Made by a program: the position numbers and the translations under genes. A stretch of 64,000 nt of DNA from JALHOM01 sp964444225 (GTDB taxonomy: Bacteria; Patescibacteriota; Saccharimonadia; Saccharimonadales; 2-12-FULL-41-12), in the NCBI GenBank assembly GCA_964444225.1, contig CAYUFM010000003.1, positions 1 through 64,000 on the forward strand, written 5' to 3'. A model generated the notes under the pieces. That model had not been told where the DNA came from. It saw nothing but the letters and a program-made list of their open reading frames with translations, and did no database searches. Position 1 is the stretch's first letter, and each line of letters starts with the position of its first letter. Of the stretch, positions 1 to 8,327 are shown one piece after another.

Positions 1-212
1 GTTATGCCCCTGAAAACTTCACTGATATTCATTTCTTTACAGTATTCTTTAATGTCATCCAGCTTGCCACCAAGCGTGCCGTTTATCCCGTGCTTGGACA
101 CAATTATCCGGCCTTTTAGATCTAGCCTTCTGCAGAGTTCTTTTTGCCACAACATAGTCATATGCGGGTCATTAACTGGCACAAATTTATAATACAAAAT
201 CACCTTATTCAT
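1..212 (-). CDS. TrhO/UPF0176-type rhodanese-related protein, N-terminal part
   Basis: Partial gene: it starts at an ATG (complement of 210-212) and runs off the left edge, so only about 70 residues are visible. The translation contains YYKFVPVND near the N terminus and then LKGRIIVSKHGINGTLGG. That GRI(I/L)-x-x-x-GINGT pattern is typical of the N-terminal domain of the TrhO/YceA (UPF0176) family, in which the following rhodanese domain takes part in oxygen-dependent 5-hydroxylation of uridine-34 in tRNA. The rhodanese domain and its catalytic cysteine lie outside the window, so activity cannot be judged. The gene is divergent from the ABC exporter. Confidence 0.72.
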   Translation of the reverse strand, partial: MNKVILYYKFVPVNDPHMTMLWQKELCRRLDLKGRIIVSKHGINGTLGGKLDDIKEYCKEMNISEVFRGI

Positions 213-232
213 ATATTAGACATTATAACACC

Positions 233-262
233 TTGTGACCCTATTGACATTAGTGGTATAAT
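233..262 (+). promoter_or_regulatory. Promoter of the ABC exporter transcript
   Basis: Extended -10 TGG-TATAAT (TATAAT at 257-262) with a weak -35 TTGTGA (233-238) 18 nt upstream. The spacer carries TTGACA (244-249), and the block TTGACATTAGTGGTATAATG recurs almost unchanged in front of the tmRNA gene at 50055. Confidence 0.7.
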
Positions 263-303
263 GTAGTCAATATTACAAAACAAAAGGAAGGAGCCTGGAA
301 AAA

Positions 304-354
304 ATGATAATTAAAAAAAACATCTTGGCTCTTACCAAAATCTCTTTGTTTTAA
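304..354 (+). CDS. Possible 16-aa leader peptide before the ABC exporter
   Basis: Short frame MIIKKNILALTKISLF ending in TAA. Its ATG is preceded by an unusually strong ribosome-binding sequence, AAGGAAGGA, 12-20 nt upstream, and sits about 40 nt after the -10 box. The large ABC gene downstream has no comparable Shine-Dalgarno sequence. It could be a translated leader that tunes the transporter gene, a tiny membrane peptide, or chance. No homologue is recognised. Confidence 0.4.
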   Translation: MIIKKNILALTKISLF

Positions 355-408
355 GTTATATCAAAAAACTCAGTCAATACTAAATTAGCCTTAGGACAGG
401 CATGCAAA

Positions 409-2187
409 ATGATAAAGTCATCAAAAATTCTAAAAATATACTGGGCTTACGCCTGGAACTATAAGAGGTATGTTATACCTTTGCTGTTATTTACGCCGGC
501 CGCGAATATAACACTCAGGATTTTACCGCCCCTAATCATAGCAACAATTATTAATAAGCTAACTAACGGTGAATTTATACCAGGTGAAGTTTGGTCAAGC
601 TTTGGTAATGAAATACTATTGTTTTCTCTTGCAATCTTTGGTGGTGGTTTCTTGCTTTGGAGAATAGTTATTTATTTGGTCTGGAAACTACAAGGATTTG
701 TGGAACGAGACATATCCAGAGACATGTTTAACAAATATACATCCCTAGATATGTCATATCATGCAAATAGTTTTGGAGGGTCATTGGTTTCACGTACGAA
801 CAAACTTGCTGGTGCATATATTAGGCTCCAAGATAATTTTATCTTCAATATTTATTTGATGGTGGTTGCATATACGTTCGTATCAATAATAATGTGGAGC
901 AAGTCAATTGTTTTTGTTTTTGCGATTTGGGCTTTTAGTATTTTATTTGTAATATTTTCTTTCCTGATCACTAAACGGGTAAGGAAACTTGCCGCCCAGG
1001 AAGCATCGGCACAAAATAAAGTTACTGGCTACTTAGCAGACGTTATTACAAACGTCTTGACTGTTAAAAGTTTTTCTTCGTCCGCATATGAACAAGCAAA
1101 ATTTAATGATATTACAGAGTATTCCCGAAAAAAGACAGTTCAGGTAATGTGGGCTGCAATTCTTAGAGACAGTTTCTCATCTATAGTCACGAGTACAGTT
1201 AGTGTTGCAGCGATAATAATTGCAGTTATCGCTGTAGTTAATTATGGAGCAGAAGTATCATTAGTGTTCTTAATCTTTGCATATTCTAATGACATAACTG
1301 AAAGACTCTGGGAATTTAGCGCTCAGTTTTTACGCCAATATAATCGCGCTATTGGGGATGCACAAGAAGGTATACAGACATTACTAACTGACTCGATTAT
1401 TAAAGACCCCGAAAACCCAGAACCACTAAGGGCAAAAGATGGAAATATTGTTTTTGAAAATGTTACCTTTGATCATGAAAATAACATTGAAAATAGTGCT
1501 TTGTTTAAAAAGCTAAATCTAGATATAAAGCCAGGCGAGAAAGTTGGGCTTGTCGGGCGATCCGGAGGGGGAAAAACGACAATAACCAAGCTAATAATGC
1601 GCTTTATGGACATTAATAGTGGTGTAATCAAGATTGACGGCCAAGATATCAGCAAAATAACACAAGACGATTTGAGATCTATGATTTCTTACGTACCACA
1701 AGAACCTCTTTTATTTCATAGATCCTTGGCTGAAAATATTTCGTACGCCAACCAAAATTCATCTACTGACGAAGTGATTGGTGTAGCAAAACAAGCACAC
1801 GCACACGAGTTTATAGTTGATACACCAAAAGGATATGAGACATTGGTTGGCGAACGAGGAATCAAGCTTTCTGGAGGACAGCGTCAGCGTATTGCAATAG
1901 CTAGAGCAATGATCAAAAAAGCTCCAATTCTGATTCTAGATGAAGCAACTTCTGCACTAGACAGTGAGTCCGAAGCCTTAATCCAAGACGCACTTTGGAA
2001 GCTGATGGAAGGCAAAACAGCGATCGTAATTGCCCACCGATTAAGCACAATCCAGAAACTAGACCGAATATTAGTGTTAGATAAAGGTAAAATAATCGAA
2101 GAAGGCAATCATAAAGAATTGCTTAATAAAAACGGAACCTACGCTAAACTCTGGGCTCACCAATCCGGCGGATTTTTAGAAGACTAA
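409..2187 (+). CDS. ABC exporter, fused membrane and ATPase domains
   Basis: A 592-residue half-transporter of the MsbA/MdlB/LmrA type, expected to act as a dimer in the cytoplasmic membrane and export a lipid, peptide or drug; the substrate cannot be told. Residues about 20-310 hold the hydrophobic segments of the transmembrane domain. The nucleotide-binding domain follows with Walker A GRSGGGKTT (about 382-390), the Q-loop PQEPLLF, signature LSGGQRQR (about 486), Walker B ILILDEATSALD (about 506) and switch histidine IAHRLST (about 541). Length is normal for a half-transporter. The start ATG lacks a clear ribosome-binding site, and a 16-aa frame lies upstream. It converges on the L25 gene with a one-base gap. 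Confidence 0.9.
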   Translation: MIKSSKILKIYWAYAWNYKRYVIPLLLFTPAANITLRILPPLIIATIINKLTNGEFIPGEVWSSFGNEILLFSLAIFGGGFLLWRIVIYLVWKLQGFVERDISRDMFNKYTSLDMSYHANSFGGSLVSRTNKLAGAYIRLQDNFIFNIYLMVVAYTFVSIIMWSKSIVFVFAIWAFSILFVIFSFLITKRVRKLAAQEASAQNKVTGYLADVITNVLTVKSFSSSAYEQAKFNDITEYSRKKTVQVMWAAILRDSFSSIVTSTVSVAAIIIAVIAVVNYGAEVSLVFLIFAYSNDITERLWEFSAQFLRQYNRAIGDAQEGIQTLLTDSIIKDPENPEPLRAKDGNIVFENVTFDHENNIENSALFKKLNLDIKPGEKVGLVGRSGGGKTTITKLIMRFMDINSGVIKIDGQDISKITQDDLRSMISYVPQEPLLFHRSLAENISYANQNSSTDEVIGVAKQAHAHEFIVDTPKGYETLVGERGIKLSGGQRQRIAIARAMIKKAPILILDEATSALDSESEALIQDALWKLMEGKTAIVIAHRLSTIQKLDRILVLDKGKIIEEGNHKELLNKNGTYAKLWAHQSGGFLED

Positions 2188-2188
2188 G

Positions 2189-2854
2189 TTATTTATCTTC
2201 TTTTGATTCTTCTGGTGTTTCATCACCAGCGTCTTCGGCAGGTTTACCTGCATCGGCTTCTGCTAGTTCTGCGGCAGATGCGTCAGCCTCTGCAATTTGG
2301 TCTTTTGGAGTCTCTACAGTTGCCACCAATTGTTCTGTGTCAGTTCTTAAGGTAATTCCTGCTGGAAGTTTAATGTCTGCAACTGTGATCTTGTCGCCTG
2401 CCTCCACAAGAACGCTAGCGTCAACCTCGATTGAGTCTATTAAATCTTTAGGTAATGCCTCTACCTCTAGGTGGTCTAAAGTCAGCATAACAAGCAAGCT
2501 GGCTTTCTCGGCCGGAATATCATCAGAAAGTTTTAACGGAATCTCGGCTGTTACTTTTTCATTTGCTTTAACGGATTGAAAAACTCCATGCAGCAGAACT
2601 TTAGATGCTGGTTTGTGAGTTACTTCTTTTATTAGAGTTGTGAACTTTGAGCCTTCAACATCTAACTCAACCATATGGTGCTTGCCGGCTGCATGATAGG
2701 CTTTTCTTAAATCAACCTCAGCAATAACAATATGGTGTGAATCCTTGCCGTGGTCATGAATAACTGCGGGAGTATTACCGGCGCTTCGAAGTGCGTTAGG
2801 CTTAAGACCATTTAAATCACGTTTTGTAGCTTTGAGTGTTAGATTATCTGACAT
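2189..2854 (-). CDS. rplY: 50S ribosomal protein L25/Ctc
   Basis: L25 of the long CTC type, which binds 5S rRNA in the large ribosomal subunit. The start is set at the ATG of MSDNLTLKATKRD because GGAGGG lies just upstream. The N-terminal domain (about 1-95) is the 5S-binding beta-barrel (ALRSAGNTPAVIHDHG). The second domain (about 95-185) carries the LPKDLIDSIEVD and LPAGITL segments of the TL5/CTC family. The last 35 residues form an acidic Ala/Glu/Asp-rich tail common in CTC proteins. Confidence 0.93.
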   Translation of the reverse strand: MSDNLTLKATKRDLNGLKPNALRSAGNTPAVIHDHGKDSHHIVIAEVDLRKAYHAAGKHHMVELDVEGSKFTTLIKEVTHKPASKVLLHGVFQSVKANEKVTAEIPLKLSDDIPAEKASLLVMLTLDHLEVEALPKDLIDSIEVDASVLVEAGDKITVADIKLPAGITLRTDTEQLVATVETPKDQIAEADASAAELAEADAGKPAEDAGDETPEESKEDK

Positions 2855-2934
2855 TGTCCCTCCAATAAGAATTGTGTACTGCACTTATTGTAACATATTT
2901 TACCTCTATATATCACTTAAATGAAAAGTGTGGT

Positions 2935-3507
2935 TTAAGCTATTCTTTTTTTACGAATTGAAAGTAAGAAGATACTGCCATCAAATAATACAAAGTATAT
3001 TGGAAAAATAATTGCAGTTAGTTCTTCTCCTGGACTAGCAAGAACACTTAGAAAACTAGCTATGAAGAAAAGCGACCAAAAGGAAGTACTTTCACTTTTT
3101 GGGTCTAACCAAACTTTCTTATACGTTGGTAAAGCGCCGATAAAATGGGCGAACAGACTGATTCCAAGATTTATTACCGGTGAATCAAAGACTAACCAAA
3201 TTACACCACTTATGACAAGCATTAAAATACAGAAATATTCAAGTTTTCCAAAATCTTTGGTGCCCTTCCAATAGCTTGCGATGGCTATTAAAAGATTGCC
3301 TAAAAGAACTATAGCCGAAAGTATTATTGAGGCAGTAGAACCATTACTCAAAATAACACCAAAAAAACTATTCACTTGAAGGAAAAGCCACACGCTTCTA
3401 CTGAAAAAACTGGGGGAATATTTACCCTTCAAAATTTGCACAAAACCAACATAATAAGATGCTGACGCAAAAGCAATAATTAAAGAAAAGAGTAGTGATT
3501 CTAGCAC
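2935..3507 (-). CDS. Multi-pass membrane protein of unknown function
   Basis: A 190-residue, very hydrophobic protein with about six predicted membrane helices and a basic tail (RKKRIA). No catalytic motif is recognised. Repeated short hairpins of helices loosely recall PQ-loop/SWEET-like or lysoplasmalogenase-like folds, but this is only an impression. The start is GTG, six nt after the extended -10 TGA-TATTAT, so the mRNA is probably leaderless. It is divergent from the DedA gene, with both promoters packed into 44 bp. Confidence 0.7.
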   Translation of the reverse strand: MLESLLFSLIIAFASASYYVGFVQILKGKYSPSFFSRSVWLFLQVNSFFGVILSNGSTASIILSAIVLLGNLLIAIASYWKGTKDFGKLEYFCILMLVISGVIWLVFDSPVINLGISLFAHFIGALPTYKKVWLDPKSESTSFWSLFFIASFLSVLASPGEELTAIIFPIYFVLFDGSIFLLSIRKKRIA

Positions 3508-3513
3508 CCTAGC

Positions 3514-3543
3514 ATAATATCACGAGCTCAGATTTGATATACT
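3514..3543. promoter_or_regulatory. Back-to-back extended -10 promoters
   Basis: On the minus strand TGA-TATTAT (TATTAT at 3519-3514) lies 6 nt before the GTG at 3507. On the plus strand TGA-TATACT (3538-3543) lies 8 nt before the ATG at 3552. No good -35 is seen for either. The spacing puts both transcription starts at or next to the start codons. Confidence 0.65.
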
Positions 3544-3551
3544 AATCTTAA

Positions 3552-4178
3552 ATGCACTTACTTTCTCCGGAAGCCATAATTACTACAGGTGGGCTAGCGC
3601 TTATTGCTTTTATTGTTTTTTCAGAAACTGGGCTACTTTTTGGGTTTTTCTTCCCTGGCGACACATTACTTTTTTTGACAGGAATCTTAGCGGCCAGCGG
3701 CCAATTTTCTATCGCCCTAGCAATAGGAGTTATCGTGGGCAGTGCGGTTGCTGGTGGTCAAGCGGGATACTATATAGGGAAAAAATTTGGTCCAAAAATC
3801 TTTAAAAAACCTGACAGTATTTTGTTTAAAAAAGAATACATTCAAAAGTCTGAAAAATTTTATAAAAAACATGGTGGCAAAACTATAGTTCTTGCTAGAT
3901 TTGTCCCAATGGTCAGAACATTTGCACCCGTTGTCGCTGGAGTTAGCAACATGAATATAAAAAAATACACAATATATAACATCATCGGCGGAGTATTGTG
4001 GGGATTTTCCATCACCTTGACCGGATACTACTTTGGCTCAAAAATCCCAAATATCGACAAGATTGTCTTGCCGATAGTTTTCAGTATGATGGTTTTGAGT
4101 TTTACGCCAACAATCTATCACATACTGAAAAACCCAAAATCTCGAGAAATTATTAAAGAAAAACTTAAACTGCAATAG
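3552..4178 (+). CDS. DedA-family membrane protein
   Basis: A 208-residue protein of the DedA/SNARE-associated (VTT) family; characterised bacterial members flip undecaprenyl phosphate or phospholipids across the cytoplasmic membrane. Seen here: an early hydrophobic hairpin containing ETGLLFGFFFPGDTLLF (the family E-x-G-...-F-x-P-G-[DE] motif), then GQAGYYIGKKFG, and the second motif ARFVPMVRTFAPVVAGVSNM (family F-x-R-x-x-P-x-x-R...G). A C-terminal membrane helix ends the protein. It overlaps the next, convergent gene by 14 bp. Its promoter is an extended -10 with almost no leader. Confidence 0.9.
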   Translation: MHLLSPEAIITTGGLALIAFIVFSETGLLFGFFFPGDTLLFLTGILAASGQFSIALAIGVIVGSAVAGGQAGYYIGKKFGPKIFKKPDSILFKKEYIQKSEKFYKKHGGKTIVLARFVPMVRTFAPVVAGVSNMNIKKYTIYNIIGGVLWGFSITLTGYYFGSKIPNIDKIVLPIVFSMMVLSFTPTIYHILKNPKSREIIKEKLKLQ

Positions 4179-4572
4179 GTAGGTCGGGGTTTTGCTCTAG
4201 TCTCGGTCCTTTGTATTGTTCTGCGCAAACCACTAAAGCATCAACTTCTCCTGCAAAAAGATCTCCTCTTGAAAAATCACCCTCGTTTATCCCTGGCAAA
4301 TCTCCGAGTTTCTGTCCACGGTTCATTTCAAAATTAAAGAATGCCTGAGCAAACCGCACGTAATAAGTCTCTGAAATTCCAGGCTCTGTTTGTGCTTGTG
4401 ATGGAACACGTACATCAAATACCTCATAAGACGCAATGCAGTATTCAACAAATTTTGAAAAAATTTCCGAAGGTGGTTTAGGCTCAACAAAACACTCAAA
4501 CAACGCTTCCTCTGCTTCAAAACATTGTTTCTGTACTTGCCTGCGTCGTTTCTCGTCTAAGCTAATCGACAT
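4165..4572 (-). CDS. Hypothetical protein, 135 aa
   Basis: Soluble, acidic 135-residue protein with no recognised domain; there are three cysteines but no metal-binding pair. It is supported as a gene by its own promoter: extended -10 TGT-TATAAT (complement of 4579-4587) placed 6 nt before the ATG, inside the 3' end of uvrA, and by coding over its full length. Function unknown. Confidence 0.6.
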   Translation of the reverse strand: MSISLDEKRRRQVQKQCFEAEEALFECFVEPKPPSEIFSKFVEYCIASYEVFDVRVPSQAQTEPGISETYYVRFAQAFFNFEMNRGQKLGDLPGINEGDFSRGDLFAGEVDALVVCAEQYKGPRLEQNPDLPIAV

Positions 4573-4579
4573 ACTTATA

Positions 4580-7402
4580 TTATAACATACTTGCCAAGAA
4601 ATGTCCAGTATGGCTGGTTTTGTTTTTGGCTACCTGCTCAGGAGTACCTTCGGCTACTACTTGCCCACCTGCGTCTCCGCCTTCTGGCCCCATGTCTATG
4701 ATGTGATCAGCCGACTTTATAACGTCTAGGTTGTGCTCTATAACAATCATGCTGTTACCAGTGTCTACTAATGCGTGTAGTACCTGAAGTAATTTTTTTA
4801 CATCAGCAATATGCAAGCCAGTGGTTGGTTCATCTAAAATATACAAAGTTCGCCCAGTTGGTCGACGAGATAATTCGGATGCTAGCTTAATCCGTTGGGC
4901 TTCACCACCACTTAGAGTAGTAGCTGACTGACCCAAACTTATATAGCCTAGGCCAACCTCTACCATGATCTGTAATTTACGAGCAATGCCGGGGATATTA
5001 GCAAAAAATTCCAAACCTTGCTCACAAGTCATGGCCAGAACATCACTGATTGTTTTTCCTTTATAGGTGATTTCCAGGGCTTCGCGGTTATATCGCTTAC
5101 CCAGACATTCACTACATGTGACGTAAACATCTGGCAAGAAGTGCATCTCTATCTTTATGATTCCATCGCCTTGGCAGTTCTCACAGCGACCACCGCGCAC
5201 GTTGAAGCTAAATCGACCGGCACTATACCCACGAATTTTAGCTTCTGGTAGACCTGCAAAAAGTTCTCGGATTGGGGTGAATAAACCTGTATATGTTGCC
5301 GGGTTACTACGCGGAGTCCGACCAATAGGCGACTGGTCTATGACAATCACCTTGTCTAGTTCTTTGATGCCTTTAATCTCATCATGATGCCCTGGGTTGG
5401 TATGAGCGCGCATTAATCTTGCTGACAGCTCTTTGGCTAAAATGTCATTAATCAGACTGGATTTACCAGAGCCCGATACGCCACTAACCACGACTAGTTT
5501 TCCTAGAGGGATATCAACTGTAACATTTTTTAGATTGTTTTCGCGGGCGTTAACTATCGTCAGATTTTTGCCGTTGCCTGGGCGACGTTTTTTGGGAACT
5601 TCGATGTTTTGTTTGCCACTAAGATACTGCCCTGTGATACTGCTTGGGTTTTTTGAAATCTCAGCTGGCGTGCCTTCTGCCACCACATTACCGCCGTGGA
5701 TTCCGGCACCAGGACCAATGTCTAGCACGTGGTCTGCAACCCGAATTGTTTCTTCATCATGCTCAACCACTAACACGGTGTTTCCTAGATCACGAAGGTG
5801 CTTTAGGGTCGAAATCAAGCGTTCGTTGTCGCGTTGATGTAGTCCAATACTAGGCTCATCTAAGACATATAAAACCCCTTGTAGTCCACTACCAATTTGT
5901 GTGGCCAAGCGAATACGTTGAGCCTCGCCACCACTCAAAGACACGGCACTACGCAAGAGATTTAGATAATGCAAACCAACGTCTTGCAAAAATTTTAGTC
6001 TAGCCTGAATTTCTTTAAGTATCTGGAAGGCGATCTTAGCCTCATCTTCTTTGAACTTTATATCATGAAAAAACTTTACAGCGTCATTAATAGACAACTC
6101 ACAAATATCCATGATCGACTGGTCTTTTACGGTTATCGCCAGGACTTCTGGCTTTAAGCGCTTGCCATGACAGGCGTGGCAAGGACGCTCTTGCATAAAG
6201 CGCTCGATGTCACGGCGCATAAAATCACTGTCAGTCTCTTTGTGGCGTCGCTCGAGGTTGGGAATTACGCCCTCATAAGTTGTGTCAAACGCCCTGCCAC
6301 TACCTAGAGAGATTGTGTACTTTTCATCGTCTGTTCCGTACAGAATTTTTTCAATATCTGCTGGTTTTAAATCACCAGTTGGCACCTGTAAGCTAAAACC
6401 ATACCGGTCGGCAACTGCTTGCATTTTTTTCATGTACCAAGCATCGGAATTTACACGATTAAACGGGCGGATTGCGCCTTCAGCGATTGCCAGACGACCA
6501 TTAGGAATTACTAGTTCTGGATCTACTTCTAGTCTATTGCCAAGGCCAGTACATACGGTGCATGCGCCAAAGGGGCTATTAAAACTAAAGGTTCTGGGCT
6601 CTAGGTCTGGGATTGCAATTTCTGGATGGTCTACACACGCAAACATCAAACTAAACCGATGTTCTTCGTCTACTGCACCGGCCTGGTTGCTTACGGATGC
6701 AATAACGACTTTGCCGTCGGCAATATTGAGAGCTTGCTCAACACTCTGGCTAAGGCGACCTTGACTATCGGCATCATTAACTATTCGGTCAACGACTATT
6801 TCTATAGTGTGCTTGTAGTTTTTATCAAGCTCTGGCCACTCATCTAATGCATAAACAACTCCGTCAACCCTTGCCCTAGCAAACCCAAGACGTTGGTACT
6901 GCTCTGGAATATGCTCAAACTGACCTTTCTTACCTTCTACTATAGGAGCTAACACCATCAACCTAGCGCCAGGAAAACTCTGAGTTACTTGGTCGATTAT
7001 CATTGTTGGGGTCTGCCGACTAACTTCTTTGCCACACGCCGAGCAATGAGGTACGCCAATTCTTGCAAAAAGTAATCGTAGATAATCATAAATCTCTGTG
7101 ACAGTTGCAACCGTACTGCGAGGATTTCTACTAGTGGACTTTTGGTCTATAGAAATCGCTGGACTTAGACCATCGATTTGGTCAACATCAGGTTTTTCCA
7201 TCAGGCCTAAAAATTGACGAGCATAGGCGCTAAGACTCTCGACATAACGACGTTGACCCTCGGCGTAGATTGTGTCAAAAGCAAGCGAAGACTTGCCAGA
7301 ACCAGACAGGCCAGTAATAACCACCAACTTGTTGCGAGGTATATCAACAGACACATTTTTTAGATTGTGCTCACGAGCACCCCTAATACTAATAAAATCC
7401 AT
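4580..7402 (-). CDS. uvrA: Excinuclease ABC subunit A
   Basis: UvrA is the damage-sensing ATPase of nucleotide excision repair; it loads UvrB on DNA. The chosen ATG (MDFISIRGAREHNLKN) gives 940 residues, the same length as E. coli UvrA; an upstream in-frame TTG lies within the -10 box and is unlikely. Two ABC ATPase modules are visible, with Walker A GLSGSGKSS (about 32) and GVSGSGKSS (about 640), signatures SLSGGEAQRI and TLSGGEAQRI, and Walker B VLDEPSIGLH and ILDEPTTGLH. Zinc-binding CxxC pairs are present (CSAC, CHAC, CENC and CSEC). The -10 TATAAT (complement of 7412-7417) is 9 nt before the ATG. UvrB and UvrC are not in the window. Confidence 0.97.
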   Translation of the reverse strand: MDFISIRGAREHNLKNVSVDIPRNKLVVITGLSGSGKSSLAFDTIYAEGQRRYVESLSAYARQFLGLMEKPDVDQIDGLSPAISIDQKSTSRNPRSTVATVTEIYDYLRLLFARIGVPHCSACGKEVSRQTPTMIIDQVTQSFPGARLMVLAPIVEGKKGQFEHIPEQYQRLGFARARVDGVVYALDEWPELDKNYKHTIEIVVDRIVNDADSQGRLSQSVEQALNIADGKVVIASVSNQAGAVDEEHRFSLMFACVDHPEIAIPDLEPRTFSFNSPFGACTVCTGLGNRLEVDPELVIPNGRLAIAEGAIRPFNRVNSDAWYMKKMQAVADRYGFSLQVPTGDLKPADIEKILYGTDDEKYTISLGSGRAFDTTYEGVIPNLERRHKETDSDFMRRDIERFMQERPCHACHGKRLKPEVLAITVKDQSIMDICELSINDAVKFFHDIKFKEDEAKIAFQILKEIQARLKFLQDVGLHYLNLLRSAVSLSGGEAQRIRLATQIGSGLQGVLYVLDEPSIGLHQRDNERLISTLKHLRDLGNTVLVVEHDEETIRVADHVLDIGPGAGIHGGNVVAEGTPAEISKNPSSITGQYLSGKQNIEVPKKRRPGNGKNLTIVNARENNLKNVTVDIPLGKLVVVSGVSGSGKSSLINDILAKELSARLMRAHTNPGHHDEIKGIKELDKVIVIDQSPIGRTPRSNPATYTGLFTPIRELFAGLPEAKIRGYSAGRFSFNVRGGRCENCQGDGIIKIEMHFLPDVYVTCSECLGKRYNREALEITYKGKTISDVLAMTCEQGLEFFANIPGIARKLQIMVEVGLGYISLGQSATTLSGGEAQRIKLASELSRRPTGRTLYILDEPTTGLHIADVKKLLQVLHALVDTGNSMIVIEHNLDVIKSADHIIDMGPEGGDAGGQVVAEGTPEQVAKNKTSHTGHFLASML

Positions 7403-7463
7403 AGGGCTATGATTATACCCCAAAACAAACCTTTTTTAAAGTGTTAGTGATACAATAACGACT

Positions 7464-8072
7464 ATGAGTAGCCCGGAAAAGAACAAGTTTAGCAACGAGC
7501 TAGAATCTTGGTTAAAGAGTGAAGGTAAAAAAACTTTAGGGAAACTTGAAGAACACTTTGCAGAAGAAACCTTCGCAATTGCTATTTTATTACTCATGGC
7601 AGTACCGGCGCTACCAGTACCGACAGGTGGTATAACACATGTCCTGCAAATAATTACACTAGTTTTAGCGACTCAAATTTTTCTTGGTCGTAAAAATGTT
7701 TGGATTCCAAGCCGTTGGAAAAATTTTTCTCTTAGTGGCAGATTTCAGCAAAAAGGCTTGAGAGGCCTCTTAAAATTTATAAGATTTTTTGAAAAATTTT
7801 CACAACCTAGGTGGGAGGGGATATTATCAAATAAGTATGGTCGCTATGTTTTTGCATCGCTAATCAGCATTTTTACTATCTTCGCTTTTATTGCGCCACC
7901 TTTTTCGGGACTCGACACTTTGCCTTCTCTTGGAGTTGTAATTTTGTGCTTATCTGCAATTCTTAAGGATTCGTTGCTTTCTATAGTCGGTTTGCTAGTT
8001 GGATCTACCGGAGCAGTCTTAATTCTGGTACTAGGAAAAGCCGTGTACGACGGCGTTTTAAAGTTTATTTAA
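7464..8072 (+). CDS. ExoD-like membrane protein
   Basis: A 202-residue integral membrane protein resembling the ExoD family (exopolysaccharide synthesis ExoD; biochemical role poorly known). Seen here: an amphipathic N terminus, a segment with AVPALPVPTGGITHVLQ followed by a hydrophobic helix and the basic FLGRKNVWIP loop, then C-terminal helices containing PSLGVVILCLSAILKDS, a pattern found in that family. The start ATG is 7 nt after the extended -10 TGA-TACAAT (7451-7456), so the transcript is probably leaderless. Confidence 0.7.
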   Translation: MSSPEKNKFSNELESWLKSEGKKTLGKLEEHFAEETFAIAILLLMAVPALPVPTGGITHVLQIITLVLATQIFLGRKNVWIPSRWKNFSLSGRFQQKGLRGLLKFIRFFEKFSQPRWEGILSNKYGRYVFASLISIFTIFAFIAPPFSGLDTLPSLGVVILCLSAILKDSLLSIVGLLVGSTGAVLILVLGKAVYDGVLKFI

Positions 8073-8081
8073 GCATAAGTA

Positions 8082-8110
8082 TTGACTTTTTGTATATTTT
8101 GTGATACAAT
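8082..8110 (+). promoter_or_regulatory. Promoter of the 57-aa membrane protein gene
   Basis: TTGACT (8082-8087), 17-nt spacer, TACAAT (8105-8110), with an extended -10 TGA just before. A leader of roughly 35 nt with AGAGGA follows before the ATG at 8154. Confidence 0.8.
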
Positions 8111-8153
8111 CCGCTTAAAGTTAATTATTAAACTTTAAGATAACAGAGGAAAT

Positions 8154-8327
8154 ATGCTAGAGTTTATTGTTTTGGGTCAAATCCCAGGAACTGATATTTA
8201 CGTACCTTTTGAGTATGTGGCTGTTGTTTTTGCAATCTTTTTGATTGTAATCTTTGCCTACAAATTTGTATCGCCCTTCAAGCACTACAAAAAACGCATG
8301 CAAGAAATATTCGACACCGCTATTTAA
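8154..8327 (+). CDS. Small single-pass membrane protein, 57 aa
   Basis: A 57-residue protein starting MLEFIVLGQIPGTDIYVPFE, followed by one strongly hydrophobic helix (about residues 19-40) and a basic amphipathic tail (FKHYKKRMQEIF). A consensus promoter and an AGAGGA ribosome-binding site precede it, so it is very likely real despite its size. The conserved-looking GQIPGTD stretch before the helix is the only notable motif. Function unknown; it overlaps the end of the convergent exonuclease gene by 4 bp. Confidence 0.75.
   Translation: MLEFIVLGQIPGTDIYVPFEYVAVVFAIFLIVIFAYKFVSPFKHYKKRMQEIFDTAI

Noticed and set aside
5018..6847. Several plus-strand frames of 70-160 codons opposite uvrA
   Set aside because: uvrA is unmistakable on the other strand; these frames show no family features.
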